Source: Isoetes engelmannii (lineage: Eukaryota > Streptophyta > Lycopodiopsida > Isoetales > Isoetaceae). Taken from it: a stretch of 60,693 bases of DNA. Where the stretch lies: the NCBI GenBank assembly GCA_011763485.2, contig JAANSK020222193.1, positions 1 to 60,693 of the forward strand. Direction: 5' to 3'. Under the pieces are notes generated by a model. That model saw nothing but the letters and a program-made list of their open reading frames with translations. It was not told where the DNA came from and searched no databases. Position 1 is the first letter of the stretch, and the number at the start of each line of letters is the position of its first letter. Below, one piece after another: positions 1 through 8,230 of this stretch. The translations under genes and the position numbers were made by a program.

Positions 1-263
1 CGGTCGATGCCGCCGAGTCGTGGCCCCAACTCCCCGATCATGCCGGCCCGCGTCGGCTCCAGCAGGCCGGCGGCATGCTTTTCTTTCGCTCGATCGATCA
101 GGTCCTGAAAGGGTTTGGTCAATAGGGATGGCTGGAACCCCGAGCTGGTTCCTTCAGTACCGGGCTGCGCCAGGTTGAGCCGGGACTTCCGGGCGGGCTT
201 GTGCATGCCCGAGAGGATGTCGTCGATCTGAAGGGTTTCAGGAGCGTGTTGCGGGTTCGCCAT
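1..263 (-). CDS. Unknown protein, truncated by the window edge
   Basis: The first 87 residues of a protein are visible; the rest lies beyond base 1. It begins at an ATG at 261-263 and reads as a soluble, Pro/Gly-rich N-terminus with no signal peptide or membrane segment. A basic patch (KPARKSR) lies near residues 22-28. I recognise no domain. It diverges from the gene at 488, and the 224 bp between them contain the TAGTATA-type promoter block seen before several other genes here. Confidence 0.6.
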   Translation of the reverse strand, partial: MANPQHAPETLQIDDILSGMHKPARKSRLNLAQPGTEGTSSGFQPSLLTKPFQDLIDRAKEKHAAGLLEPTRAGMIGELGPRLGGID

Positions 264-350
264 GGTTGCTGAGGCTCGGTGACTGCCGTTGCTGAACGGT
301 TCCGCAGGTTTACGGGGTAAACCCACTATATCCCGCATTGCGTTGTTCGT

Positions 351-374
351 TAGTATACCGACAACAAGCATAGA
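351..374 (+). promoter_or_regulatory. Candidate promoter block (TAGTATA ... ACAACAAGCA)
   Basis: TAGTATA followed by an A/C-rich stretch (ACAACAAGCA) matches the blocks before the genes at 18229, 19047, 27487 and 34996. It lies 114 bp before the gene at 488 and is probably a sigma-70 -10 element plus early leader. The family resemblance is visible; activity is inferred. Confidence 0.35.
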
Positions 375-487
375 TCACTGCGGTAAAGCACCGGCATTGC
401 GCGCCCAGATCGCTAAGGGAAACCTAAAGAAATCAAAGATTTCCATTGCCGGTTCTTCGGTAGATTGTTTGAAACGGTTGGGAAACC

Positions 488-1255
488 ATGAAAAAGAAGG
501 CACTCGTCGATCGAGCGGTAAAGCCACCCCCTGTAAGCGATGAAGTTGAAGATGGGCAGATGTTCGCCGTCAGCCATGTCAGTCTGACAACGGTATTCGA
601 GCGTCCTGAGGCCGATACGCCGGTCTTCGTGCCAGCGATCTCAGTTGGTGGTGGGGCTACCGGCAAGGCGCCGGCCGGCGATCATTTGGTCGCCTATTTT
701 GGCTTTCGATCGACCCGGCGCCATGTCGGCAAGCTCACGCAATCAGCCAAGGATCGCGGAAGCTACCTCGAGATCGTCCAGATCAAGGTGGACGTCCAGC
801 AGTTTCTCGACGGCGGCACCATCCATCTGAAGGACATCCATAAGACCCGCCTGCTGTATGTCGGCGACGCCTCGGTTGACCTCCTAAACCTGATGTTGAG
901 TGTAGTCCTTGCGTCGGAAGCGAATGGTGGCGGCTCCGGCCGACGTCTGCAGAGCATCCAGGTACCGACGTTTCTTGCCAATAACCCCAATTTTCTCGAC
1001 GTTCTGCGAAAGCATCCTGCTTTTTCACATATTACGGTCTGGGTGCTTCCGGGACCGGAAAGACTTTCCTGCGCTTACATTTTCCCCGGCGCGGAGATTG
1101 TCGATGCGCGCATCCTTCGGACGGCGTCATGCCCCGTTTTGCTTCCTGAGTGGTTGGCGCCAGACACGCGGACGGTAAGGGCTCCGCCTCTGCCCAAAAA
1201 GCCGGTCGCTGTGAGCAAGGTCACTCGCGCACGGGGAGGCGTGATCGAGGGCTAG
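488..1255 (+). CDS. Hypothetical protein, 255 aa
   Basis: I do not recognise this protein. It is soluble by inspection: no signal peptide and no hydrophobic run long enough for a membrane helix. The N-terminus is Lys-rich and the C-terminus basic and Pro-rich. The middle (about residues 60-215) alternates beta-type segments and looks like a compact domain. Its stop overlaps by 4 bp the end of the convergent M50 protease gene. A clean long frame and normal codon use support it as real; no function can be assigned. Confidence 0.75.
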   Translation: MKKKALVDRAVKPPPVSDEVEDGQMFAVSHVSLTTVFERPEADTPVFVPAISVGGGATGKAPAGDHLVAYFGFRSTRRHVGKLTQSAKDRGSYLEIVQIKVDVQQFLDGGTIHLKDIHKTRLLYVGDASVDLLNLMLSVVLASEANGGGSGRRLQSIQVPTFLANNPNFLDVLRKHPAFSHITVWVLPGPERLSCAYIFPGAEIVDARILRTASCPVLLPEWLAPDTRTVRAPPLPKKPVAVSKVTRARGGVIEG

Positions 1256-2763
1256 TCGTCGAAGAATCGAAGCATGTCGGCTGCGATCGCCAACAAGGCG
1301 AAGAACCCGACTGCGATGACGCCGAACCTGTTGAAAGATGTCTGCGCTCGGTCTGACATCTTTGATCGTGCGGCCACTTCGTACGTGATCCTTGCCAGGT
1401 GCCCGCCGTCCATCGGCAGCAAGGGAATCAGGTTCATCACCCCAATGCTGACCGACATCCAGGCAATAACGGTGAGAAACGTGCCGATACCCAAGTTCAA
1501 ACTGGTATGGGCAGCTTCGGCGATGCCCAGAGGGCCAGAGACGTTGTCCTTGAAAGAAGCACTACCGGTGAACAGTCCAAACAGGACTTTCACGTTCAAG
1601 CCTATGAGGACGAACGTATCGGTTACCGATTTCGTGAGGGCTTCGCCAAGGCCGTACTGAACTTTGGTGAAGAACGCTTTGTTGATTTCGTGATACCGCT
1701 TCAACCCCTCCTCGCTGCGCCATATTGCATCGACGCGTTGCACCTGGAGCCCCATTCGGGTTGCAAAATGGGAAGCGGATTCCTCTTGGAGCGCCGTGTA
1801 GCTGCGCGTATGGATGTCGGCTGGGTCTCGCCGGTATACCCCATCATTGAGGTTGACAGTAAGGTTCAGGATCCGGGTTTCGCGGGCAACTGTCAGACGA
1901 ACAGCCCTGGACTGCGCGGCGTTGATCCTACGGACGAGGTCGCGATAGCCGTCAACCGCCTTGCCATTCATCGATAGGATGCGGTCGCCCGGCAAGAGGC
2001 CCGCCCGTTCGGCGTTGCCACCGGGGTGAACGATGTCAACGGTGGCCGACTGGAAGGCCAGGTATTCCTTTGGCGCAAACGCCGAAAGCCCGATCGCCTG
2101 GACGATCTGGGATGGCTCGCGCGGTAGTGAATCGAAATAGATGCGGGCGGGTATCAACTTGTTGCTGGTCGTCGAGACGGTGAGGTCGACCCAGTCAGCG
2201 TCGATATTCATCGCTGCGTCAATCATCTTGACGTACATCTCCCGGTATGTCCGGACCTGGGACCCATTGATGCTCCTGATGTAGTCGCCATTGCGAATGC
2301 CCGCGAGGTACGCCGGCGAATTCATTGGTGGTTCGCCGACCACGGGTTGGAGTTCAGTGATTCCGACCATCTTTGCCGCGGCGAAGATCCCGATGGCGAG
2401 CAGAAAGCTGAAAAGTGGCCCCCCGAAGAAAATCATGGCTTCCTTGGAAGGTGTGGTTCGGGCCAGGTCCTGCGAAGCGAGACCAACGGGCGCTCCCTTG
2501 TCTTTCGACGAAAAGGGCAGAACCGATCCGCCAACCGGCCAGGTCGCCAAGATCCATTCGGTGCCAGAACGGGATTTGTACGTGAAAAGGGGCTTGCCGA
2601 ATCCGACCGTGAACTTGAGCACTCGAATCCCGAACAGTCGACAAAACGCGTAGTGGCCCAGTTCGTGTGCGACCACGACCACACAGATCAGAAGGGCAAA
2701 CGCCACCGAAAACTCGACGAGCTTGATGATCAAGTAAAGGTAGTTCGCAAAAAACTGGTCCAT
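1252..2763 (-). CDS. Site-2 membrane metalloprotease (M50, RseP-like)
   Basis: A zinc intramembrane protease of the M50/RseP type, which cleaves transmembrane segments of regulators or leftover signal peptides in the inner membrane. The HELGH zinc motif is at residues 33-37 in the first membrane helix. Two PDZ-like segments follow (about 145-200 and 230-290, with AGIRNGD and AGLLPGD turns). The second active-site motif, NLIPLLPMDGGH, lies near the C-terminus with flanking hydrophobic helices. At 503 residues it is somewhat longer than typical RseP (about 450). It lies downstream of and co-oriented with a CPBP protease gene, 20 bp apart, so the two probably form one transcript. The family is clear; the substrate is unknown. 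Because RseP is normally chromosomal, this is probably an accessory paralogue. Confidence 0.9.
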   Translation of the reverse strand: MDQFFANYLYLIIKLVEFSVAFALLICVVVVAHELGHYAFCRLFGIRVLKFTVGFGKPLFTYKSRSGTEWILATWPVGGSVLPFSSKDKGAPVGLASQDLARTTPSKEAMIFFGGPLFSFLLAIGIFAAAKMVGITELQPVVGEPPMNSPAYLAGIRNGDYIRSINGSQVRTYREMYVKMIDAAMNIDADWVDLTVSTTSNKLIPARIYFDSLPREPSQIVQAIGLSAFAPKEYLAFQSATVDIVHPGGNAERAGLLPGDRILSMNGKAVDGYRDLVRRINAAQSRAVRLTVARETRILNLTVNLNDGVYRRDPADIHTRSYTALQEESASHFATRMGLQVQRVDAIWRSEEGLKRYHEINKAFFTKVQYGLGEALTKSVTDTFVLIGLNVKVLFGLFTGSASFKDNVSGPLGIAEAAHTSLNLGIGTFLTVIAWMSVSIGVMNLIPLLPMDGGHLARITYEVAARSKMSDRAQTSFNRFGVIAVGFFALLAIAADMLRFFDD

Positions 2764-2783
2764 CGGTGACCTCCGGATAACGC

Positions 2784-3287
2784 TCAGGCCTGTGCCGGCA
2801 TTGAACCGGCGATCAGCAATGCCAAATTCCAGCTGCCATGAATTGCAACCAGCAATGGCAATCGAATCCCACGATCTGACATTGCGCCGAGAGCAAGGCT
2901 GGCGAAGAAGATCCCAAGCAGTTCGGGCGTCGGGTGAGAACTACCTGCGGCGTGGCAACCCACAAAAATGACGCTGGTAACGAAGTTGGGGGCGAAGGAA
3001 GGAGCCGGCCGTTCAACGTCCGGCCGCTCGATATGAAGATCACAGAGCTTGTGAATTAGCGGCTGCAAGAAGCCGCGGAAGAGGAACTCTTCGGCGAACG
3101 GCGCCGTCAGGCAGACGATCAGCACCGTTTCGAGTGTGGGGTTCTCGGAGGGCTCAATGGGCCGAGGAATCACAAAAGGGAAGCAGAGGCCTATGACGGT
3201 GATCAGAATCACAAGTGCGGCACTGGGCACTTCGGCTTTACGTGACCAGGAAATCAAGCGGCCAGCGGATCGAGTGAGGGCGACCAT
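2784..3287 (-). CDS. CPBP-family intramembrane protease
   Basis: A short (167 aa) member of the CPBP/CAAX-protease-like family of integral membrane metal-dependent proteases. Motif 1 is EEFLFRG at residues 66-72 (Glu-Glu and Arg present), motif 2 His is H112 in VGCHAAG, and the last conserved motif is HGSWN at 150-154. Hydrophobic segments lie near residues 22-40, 55-65, 103-115, 123-136 and 142-162. It starts at an ATG and is first in a likely two-gene operon with the M50 protease. Some CPBP proteases act as sorting enzymes for C-terminal anchored proteins, and one such candidate, the serine protease at 5385, lies nearby; that link is inference. Confidence 0.85.
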   Translation of the reverse strand: MVALTRSAGRLISWSRKAEVPSAALVILITVIGLCFPFVIPRPIEPSENPTLETVLIVCLTAPFAEEFLFRGFLQPLIHKLCDLHIERPDVERPAPSFAPNFVTSVIFVGCHAAGSSHPTPELLGIFFASLALGAMSDRGIRLPLLVAIHGSWNLALLIAGSMPAQA

Positions 3288-3625
3288 CGTGAAGTATCCT
3301 AGTCTGACTACTCAGGGAATAGTACCCCAAGCCGGTATGCGCAGCTAAATCGAAAAGCAAAGGTCTCCGTGCGATGCAAGCGCCCTTTCTCGCAGCACGG
3401 GCCATACCTGAACGGCTATTCAGGAAATGATCACGTGTCAGTATTGCCGGGCATTTAATCTTGCGGCAATAGAAATTTGTGACGGAGGTCACAGACACGC
3501 CTGTCCATTGTAGTGGCGACATACAGACGCGCATAAAGAATCGACAAGCGGCAGATCGATGCTACGAACGTGGTCGCATCGAAGCAGGGCGTTACAATGT
3601 TGGGGCCCCCTGATGTGGAAAAACC
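3288..3625. other. Divergent intergenic region with likely promoters
   Basis: This 338-bp gap separates the CPBP gene (minus) from the KfrA-like gene (plus). A Crp-type palindrome lies at 3478-3493. TAGTCTGACTACT with a nearby GAATAGTAC (about 3300-3325) could serve the minus gene, and TTACAATG near 3590 resembles a -10 for the plus gene. No convincing small ORF or RNA gene was seen. Confidence 0.4.
3478..3493. promoter_or_regulatory. Putative Crp/Clp-type binding site
   Basis: TGTGA-N6-TCACA is a perfect match to both half-sites of the Crp-family consensus, flanked by A/T on the left. It is about 130 bp upstream of the KfrA-like gene and 190 bp upstream of the CPBP gene, so it could act on either. 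The match is visible; binding is inferred. Confidence 0.45.
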
Positions 3626-4261
3626 ATGAAGGTCGAACCCATTGCTACCGTTGAGCCACTGACAACGTCGAAGTCGCGACGGGTGCCGACAAAGGGAGTA
3701 CCGCAGACTCCCCGAATCACCATGGACCACCTGCTCACTGCGATGACGGAACTCGAACGTCGCGGGGATGAGTGCAGCCATCGGCAGCTCAGGAAGATCA
3801 TGACCAGCGGGAGCATGAGCACCATCTTCAAGATGCTGGGTGAGCTCAATCAGCAGTACAGGGCCGGTATCAATCGCTTTTTCAACCTCACGTGGAAGGG
3901 CTGCGTGATGGATCGCCTGACACGACATGTCTGGCAGGTATATCCGGCCGGATCTGCGCAAATCGTTGTGCCGGCAGACGTTGAATTGACCTTCGTAGTA
4001 CCGGAGGTCATCGACGTGTACGAAATCCTTCGTCGCGCGCCAGGCGCTCAAAGCATGGGTATGGCCCCGGACGGCTTTGTGATCGCTGATCGGTGTCTCA
4101 TTGAGACCGCAACGACGGTGTCTGGTCAGATTGGGGGGCCGACGCTTAAAGTGAACCCGAAGACTGGCGAGGTCCTCAAGTCGATCCCGAAGGGTTACAT
4201 CGTTGAGACCTTCCTTGTGGTCAAAGACCTGAAGAAAGTGAAAGCGAAACGGGCCGCGTGA
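3626..4261 (+). CDS. KfrA-type DNA-binding protein
   Basis: A 211-residue protein whose N-terminal half (about 33-75) resembles the KfrA N-terminal helix-turn-helix region: a helix with ERRGDE, then the RQLRKIMTSGSMSTIFKML stretch that corresponds to the G-S-M-x-T-I/V recognition helix of plasmid KfrA proteins. The C-terminal half is not the long coiled coil of classic KfrA but a compact beta-rich segment ending in a Lys-rich tail. KfrA proteins are plasmid-encoded autoregulators linked to segregation. An ATG start is used. The fold assignment is moderately sure; the role is by analogy. Confidence 0.6.
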   Translation: MKVEPIATVEPLTTSKSRRVPTKGVPQTPRITMDHLLTAMTELERRGDECSHRQLRKIMTSGSMSTIFKMLGELNQQYRAGINRFFNLTWKGCVMDRLTRHVWQVYPAGSAQIVVPADVELTFVVPEVIDVYEILRRAPGAQSMGMAPDGFVIADRCLIETATTVSGQIGGPTLKVNPKTGEVLKSIPKGYIVETFLVVKDLKKVKAKRAA

Positions 4262-4345
4262 GGCGCATCTGTCGAGCGCAGGGACGGGTCGGCATCAAGA
4301 ATGACGTGACAGTCCGTGATCTGAGTTGAATGGTCGAACCCGGAT

Positions 4346-5131
4346 ATGGCGCCCATTCGGACTGAGATCCAAGGACAGGTTGAGCAAAGGATCGGCCGGA
4401 ACCTGCTGAGAAATCAGCTGGTCGAGCTGCGGTTGAAGGCCCTTCTACCGCTGCGGGAGGTCGATGTCAGTGAAGCCGGTCTTGCTGCTCTGAAGGCGCG
4501 GTCTCAGAAGCTGCAGAACAGAACACTTGGCCAGCTGGTTGCGGACTACCTCGGACCGGAAGATCCTGCGAAGCCCAGCGAGCGGGCGCGGCGAATCGAT
4601 GCCTTTGTCGCGAACCGGAACTGGTTGGCGCACCACCTGCTCGCGTCACATGCCAACCTGCAGACGGATGCCGATTGTCAGGCCTGTATCGAGCGGCTTG
4701 ACACGGATTACGCCGCTGCCGGCCTCGTGGCCGCCGAGATCGGGATGGTCTCGCGGGTCAACATGAAGATGGTCAACGCGTTTCTCGAAGCCTGGGAATC
4801 TGCAGGGGCCGACCTTGCCGACGGCACGGCACTCGCAGCCGCGATGAAGCGGCACCTCCAGGACGAATCGGTGATCGATGTGGCGGTGGTGTTCCCGCCG
4901 GATACCGTCGAGAACATCCTCGCGGCCGTGATGCGCAGGTTGAACCGGGAGCACCACGATGCGTCGGGCTGGACCCGCTTCTCGGACGCCGGCCTTGTCG
5001 CCAGACGCGAAGCGCCGGATCTGCCCAAGAAGGGCCTGCTGGGCATCGCGCGCCAGCTTGAAGGGTTCGACTTCGAACAACGGCCGCCCGGCAATCCGAA
5101 CGGCAGCTGGGTGTTCAGGGTGAAGCGCTAG
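4346..5131 (+). CDS. Hypothetical protein with possible OST-HTH/LOTUS-like C-terminus
   Basis: A 261-residue soluble, largely helical protein. Residues about 1-110 look all-helical and include RNWLAHHLL, a HEPN-like RNxxxH-type motif (R-N-x-x-x-H) in a helix. Residues about 190-261 have the spacing of a winged-helix OST-HTH/LOTUS domain (helix, GWTRFSDAGL, a second helix, terminal beta hairpin ending WVFRV). If both readings hold it would be an RNA-linked protein, but neither is certain. Its stop overlaps by 4 bp the end of the convergent csrA-like gene. Confidence 0.65.
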   Translation: MAPIRTEIQGQVEQRIGRNLLRNQLVELRLKALLPLREVDVSEAGLAALKARSQKLQNRTLGQLVADYLGPEDPAKPSERARRIDAFVANRNWLAHHLLASHANLQTDADCQACIERLDTDYAAAGLVAAEIGMVSRVNMKMVNAFLEAWESAGADLADGTALAAAMKRHLQDESVIDVAVVFPPDTVENILAAVMRRLNREHHDASGWTRFSDAGLVARREAPDLPKKGLLGIARQLEGFDFEQRPPGNPNGSWVFRVKR

Positions 5132-5358
5132 CCCGGGCGGTGCCTCATGTCGCGCTTCGGCGTCTGGCCGTCGGGCAGATAGACCGGTCGGGCCGGCTTC
5201 TTCGCTTGTGGGTCCCGGAGCTCGGATCGAACGACCCGGACATCAGGCGGCGCCTGAATCCCGATCCGGACCTGACCGCCCTTGATGGCGACGACCTGAA
5301 CCTCGATGTCGGACGCGATCCTGATCGTCTCGCCGACGCAACGCGTGAGTAACAGCAT
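5128..5358 (-). CDS. csrA: CsrA-family RNA-binding regulator
   Basis: A 76-residue CsrA/RsmA homologue. These are dimeric proteins that bind GGA-containing leader RNAs and block or stabilise translation. The N-terminus reads MLLLTRCVGETIRI, matching the family opening MLxLTRxxGExIxI, and the middle keeps the VRIGIxAP core. The C-terminal 25 residues are an extended basic tail not found in chromosomal CsrA (about 61 aa). A strong GGAGGT ribosome site precedes the ATG. It lies 26 bp downstream of the secreted protease gene and is probably cotranscribed. CsrA paralogues are known on integrative elements with type IV secretion systems. Confidence 0.92.
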   Translation of the reverse strand: MLLLTRCVGETIRIASDIEVQVVAIKGGQVRIGIQAPPDVRVVRSELRDPQAKKPARPVYLPDGQTPKRDMRHRPG

Positions 5359-5384
5359 GGTCCACCTCCGTGTGAGCTGAGCAT

Positions 5385-6695
5385 TCAGATGCGCCGACGT
5401 CGGCGGAATACCGCCATGATGGCCGCAGCAAGACTGAGCATGCTGAACGAACCACCGCCGGACGCGGACGGCGCGCCGCCGGTGGTCCCGCCGGACGTTC
5501 CGCCAGTGGCCGGCACGGCAGCAACGCTGACCGTGCCGGTGGACATGGCCTCACCCCCGTCGCCAGTGCAGGTCAGCGTGAAGTTGCGATTCACGGCGCC
5601 GCCGCCGGCCGGGTTCGGATTGGTGACCGTTACCGATGTGGATCCGGAGGTCGCGCGATTGCCGGTCCAGGTGCCGCTGGCGATGCAGCTCGAGGCGTTG
5701 GTGCTGCTCCAGCTAATGGAGATCGACGCGTTGTTCGCGGCGGTGGCCGGGACGGTCAGGCTGACCGTCGGCACCGGCGCCACAGGCAATGGGGCATCGC
5801 GCCCGTCCAACACCTGATCCGGGAAGAACGCGTTGTAGGTGCGTGACCAAGCGGAGCCGAAGCGATCGCCATTCGCCGAATCGGCTCCACCCGTTCCACG
5901 ATTGGTGATGCCGATCAGCCGCTGATTCTGGTCGACCATCGCGGAGCCTGAAGAACCGCCGTCGATCCTTCCGATCCCGATGTTCTCGATGTCGATCTTG
6001 GACGTGTTGGCACGCGTTCCGAGTTCAGGTAGCGGGTACTCGGGCGCAGTCGGGTCGGTGCCCGTCTGCTCGTGGGTGATGCCGGCGCTGCGGGCAGCAT
6101 CCGGATTTGGATTGTTGAACAGGTACGGCAGGCCGCCCCGCGGCCTGGTCATGAACTGCTGGTTCAGGGAGTTGGCATGGTGAACGATCTGGATGATCTC
6201 GGGAATGACGTCAGTCGCGTCGTAGCCGAGCATGTAGGCGTTCGCAGAACGTGGCGGCGGTGCGTCGAGCTCGATGAGCCACGTGTCCTGCCACTCTGAG
6301 ATGTGACGGGCGCCAGTGCTGGTGACGCCTGATAGCGCGCCAACAGCGCTTGTGTCAGATGTGTCGCAAGGGGTGATTGCCGCCCAGGTGAACTGAAGTC
6401 GCGGCGCGTCCGCAGGGCCGGTATTGGCGACCGGATTGGCCTGGCAGTGCTTCGCGGTCAAGATCAGGAGGCGGCCTGCGGCATTGTTGACGAGCGTTCC
6501 TGTGCACACCGATGCACCAGGGTTGACGATCGCAACCGTCGCCCGCGACTGTAGGCTGTTCGTCGCCGAGGCATAGCACGCAAAATTCTGCCGCGAGCCG
6601 AAGTTGGCGGGATAGCCCGAGAAATTCTGGGCGTATGCGGAGTGGTGCAGTCCTATGCCTGCAAGCGTAGCTATAAAGGCAAACCAAATACGCAT
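5385..6695 (-). CDS. Secreted trypsin-like serine protease with GlyGly-CTERM-like tail
   Basis: A 436-residue exported protease of the trypsin/lysyl-endopeptidase type. The signal peptide is about residues 1-22 (cut after AYA). Catalytic residues are visible as H83 (LTAKHC), D137 (QDTWLIEL) and S248 (GGSSGSAM). Cysteines probably make disulfides. A beta-sandwich-like segment follows (about 305-400, with SWSSTN and FTLTCTG). The C-terminus is a Gly/Ser run, a hydrophobic stretch and RRRRR, the architecture of GlyGly-CTERM proteins that a membrane peptidase trims and attaches to the cell surface. csrA follows in the same orientation. Activity is inferred from the intact triad. Confidence 0.88.
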   Translation of the reverse strand: MRIWFAFIATLAGIGLHHSAYAQNFSGYPANFGSRQNFACYASATNSLQSRATVAIVNPGASVCTGTLVNNAAGRLLILTAKHCQANPVANTGPADAPRLQFTWAAITPCDTSDTSAVGALSGVTSTGARHISEWQDTWLIELDAPPPRSANAYMLGYDATDVIPEIIQIVHHANSLNQQFMTRPRGGLPYLFNNPNPDAARSAGITHEQTGTDPTAPEYPLPELGTRANTSKIDIENIGIGRIDGGSSGSAMVDQNQRLIGITNRGTGGADSANGDRFGSAWSRTYNAFFPDQVLDGRDAPLPVAPVPTVSLTVPATAANNASISISWSSTNASSCIASGTWTGNRATSGSTSVTVTNPNPAGGGAVNRNFTLTCTGDGGEAMSTGTVSVAAVPATGGTSGGTTGGAPSASGGGSFSMLSLAAAIMAVFRRRRRI

Positions 6696-6833
6696 TGAAG
6701 CAATCCTCGTCCTTGGGCTGCCGTCAGAATATCACCGAGACTTCACGCGGCCTACGGGATAGATGGGTGTTTGTCAATGCATGCCAGACAAGGCAGACTA
6801 GCATTGACCGACTTGCACAACACCGAGGCACAG

Positions 6834-7886
6834 ATGATCCCATCAATGATGAGCAGGGTAATCCGCGCTTGGATCTATTGGCTTCCCCTGGCCGTTTTCG
6901 CACAAGACGATCGAAGCCCAGTCCTTCTCACGCCACAAACGGGCGGAACGCTGACATCCAGGGGGGTTCCAGATTCGACGCTAACGCCAAGCCTGTCGAG
7001 GATCGTCCGCAATGACCCCCCACCACCGCCAGTGGTAACGCCGACGTTTACGCAGATCGCGGCTGAAAATGACACGCAGGTTGCGTCGATCATACTGCCC
7101 GACAGCATGACCGAACTGACGGTCCAGCTGATAAACACGATCCCGCCTATCTGGGAAGGCGACATCTCGAACTTCGGGCAACAATCGTCTGCGGTCTACC
7201 AGCGATATGTCGATGTCGTCGTAGGGACATCTTCAGTGAATACCTACCTGTTGTCATCGGTCGGGCTCGGGGCTTTTTGGGGTCGTACTCCTGGTAAGAG
7301 CTGCGGCTTCCACGACTGCGATCGCGGTTACGTCACGAACCTGTTCAGCCCCGTTGGAGATCCCGCGCAACCCACGGCGTATCCGCAGCTCAACCCCGCG
7401 ACAACAGATTCGTTGACGCTTTACGGGCTTCCGGCGTTCGCCGAACTGAGAATGCGAACGGTACTGGTGGCGGCAACGGCAGGTGGGGCTGCATACGGAA
7501 ACGGTACAGCCGCGGCGCAGAACGGCGGTTCATTAAACATCGTCGACAACCGGTATGCCTCGGAAGTGCAGGTGCGAAACCGGCCTGCATGGCGGATCGA
7601 CTACCGAGCCACCGGAAAGCCTGGAGCATTGCCTGCAGGGAGCAATCGTTGCGCGGCGCGGAGCATCTCGTACGGTGAGCCGCCAACGCCCGCCACTCCG
7701 CAATGCATGGTTTCGCTTCCTGCAGGCAACGTGGGCGATGTTTTCGCGAGGGACGAACTGCAGAACGATCGCGTGGTCTGCAATTATGAGTACGTTTGCG
7801 CCGTGAATTACACGGTTCCAGGATCGCCAGCCGCCTGGTCGACACGACGGGAACGGCAGTTCATCACGCCAATCGATACCCGCTGA
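6834..7886 (+). CDS. Exported hypothetical protein, 350 aa
   Basis: I choose the ATG at 6834 because a signal peptide follows directly (basic SRVIR, then the hydrophobic AWIYWLPLAVFA, cut before QDD). An in-frame ATG at 6771 would put 21 hydrophilic residues in front. The mature part is rich in Thr, Pro and Asn with a polyproline patch (PPPPPVV, about residue 65). Several Cys (CGFHDC, CVVS-type pairs near the end) suggest disulfides in the periplasm or outside. No family recognised. It converges on the conjugation-type operon ending at 7901. Confidence 0.7.
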   Translation: MIPSMMSRVIRAWIYWLPLAVFAQDDRSPVLLTPQTGGTLTSRGVPDSTLTPSLSRIVRNDPPPPPVVTPTFTQIAAENDTQVASIILPDSMTELTVQLINTIPPIWEGDISNFGQQSSAVYQRYVDVVVGTSSVNTYLLSSVGLGAFWGRTPGKSCGFHDCDRGYVTNLFSPVGDPAQPTAYPQLNPATTDSLTLYGLPAFAELRMRTVLVAATAGGAAYGNGTAAAQNGGSLNIVDNRYASEVQVRNRPAWRIDYRATGKPGALPAGSNRCAARSISYGEPPTPATPQCMVSLPAGNVGDVFARDELQNDRVVCNYEYVCAVNYTVPGSPAAWSTRRERQFITPIDTR

Positions 7887-7900
7887 GGGTCACAAAAAGC

Positions 7901-8230
7901 TTACGGGCGCCTGATGCCCAAGCCTGACACAGCTTCGACAGGCGGAATTGTCCCGTCATCATTGCCGACTTTGGGACGTTGATAGTTCGACTGCCCATTG
8001 CGCCAGATGTAACGCGAGGAATCTTCCGAAAGAATCGGGGTGCCACCCGCCGGCGCTACCAGTTCAAGTTGCCCACCCGTATGCTCCCGGCTGGTCTCCG
8101 CAGGACGGCACGTTCGCGATCCACTTGGTCCGGCAGCCACGCACAGAGGATCAGCCGGGGCACCCGCTTCAACTGTGGTAACGCAGGCACACAGCGTCAG
8201 AAGTGCAGACAGCCAAGCTGGCGCGTTCAT
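7901..8230 (-). CDS. Small secreted or periplasmic protein, 109 aa
   Basis: The open frame extends upstream, but the ATG at 8228-8230 overlaps the stop of the prepilin gene as ATGA and is followed at once by a signal sequence (LSALLTLCACVTTVEA). A Cys within the signal region (CACV) leaves lipoprotein processing possible. The mature part is about 85 residues, hydrophilic, with SSRYIWRNGQSNY near its middle. It is the last gene of a five-gene minus-strand operon with the prepilin and exported conjugation-type proteins, so an envelope role is likely. No family recognised. Confidence 0.65.
   Translation of the reverse strand: MNAPAWLSALLTLCACVTTVEAGAPADPLCVAAGPSGSRTCRPAETSREHTGGQLELVAPAGGTPILSEDSSRYIWRNGQSNYQRPKVGNDDGTIPPVEAVSGLGIRRP

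Noticed and set aside
289-543. An 84-codon open frame in the first intergenic gap
   Set aside because: It overlaps the start of the gene at 488 in another frame, lacks a ribosome site and covers the candidate promoter.
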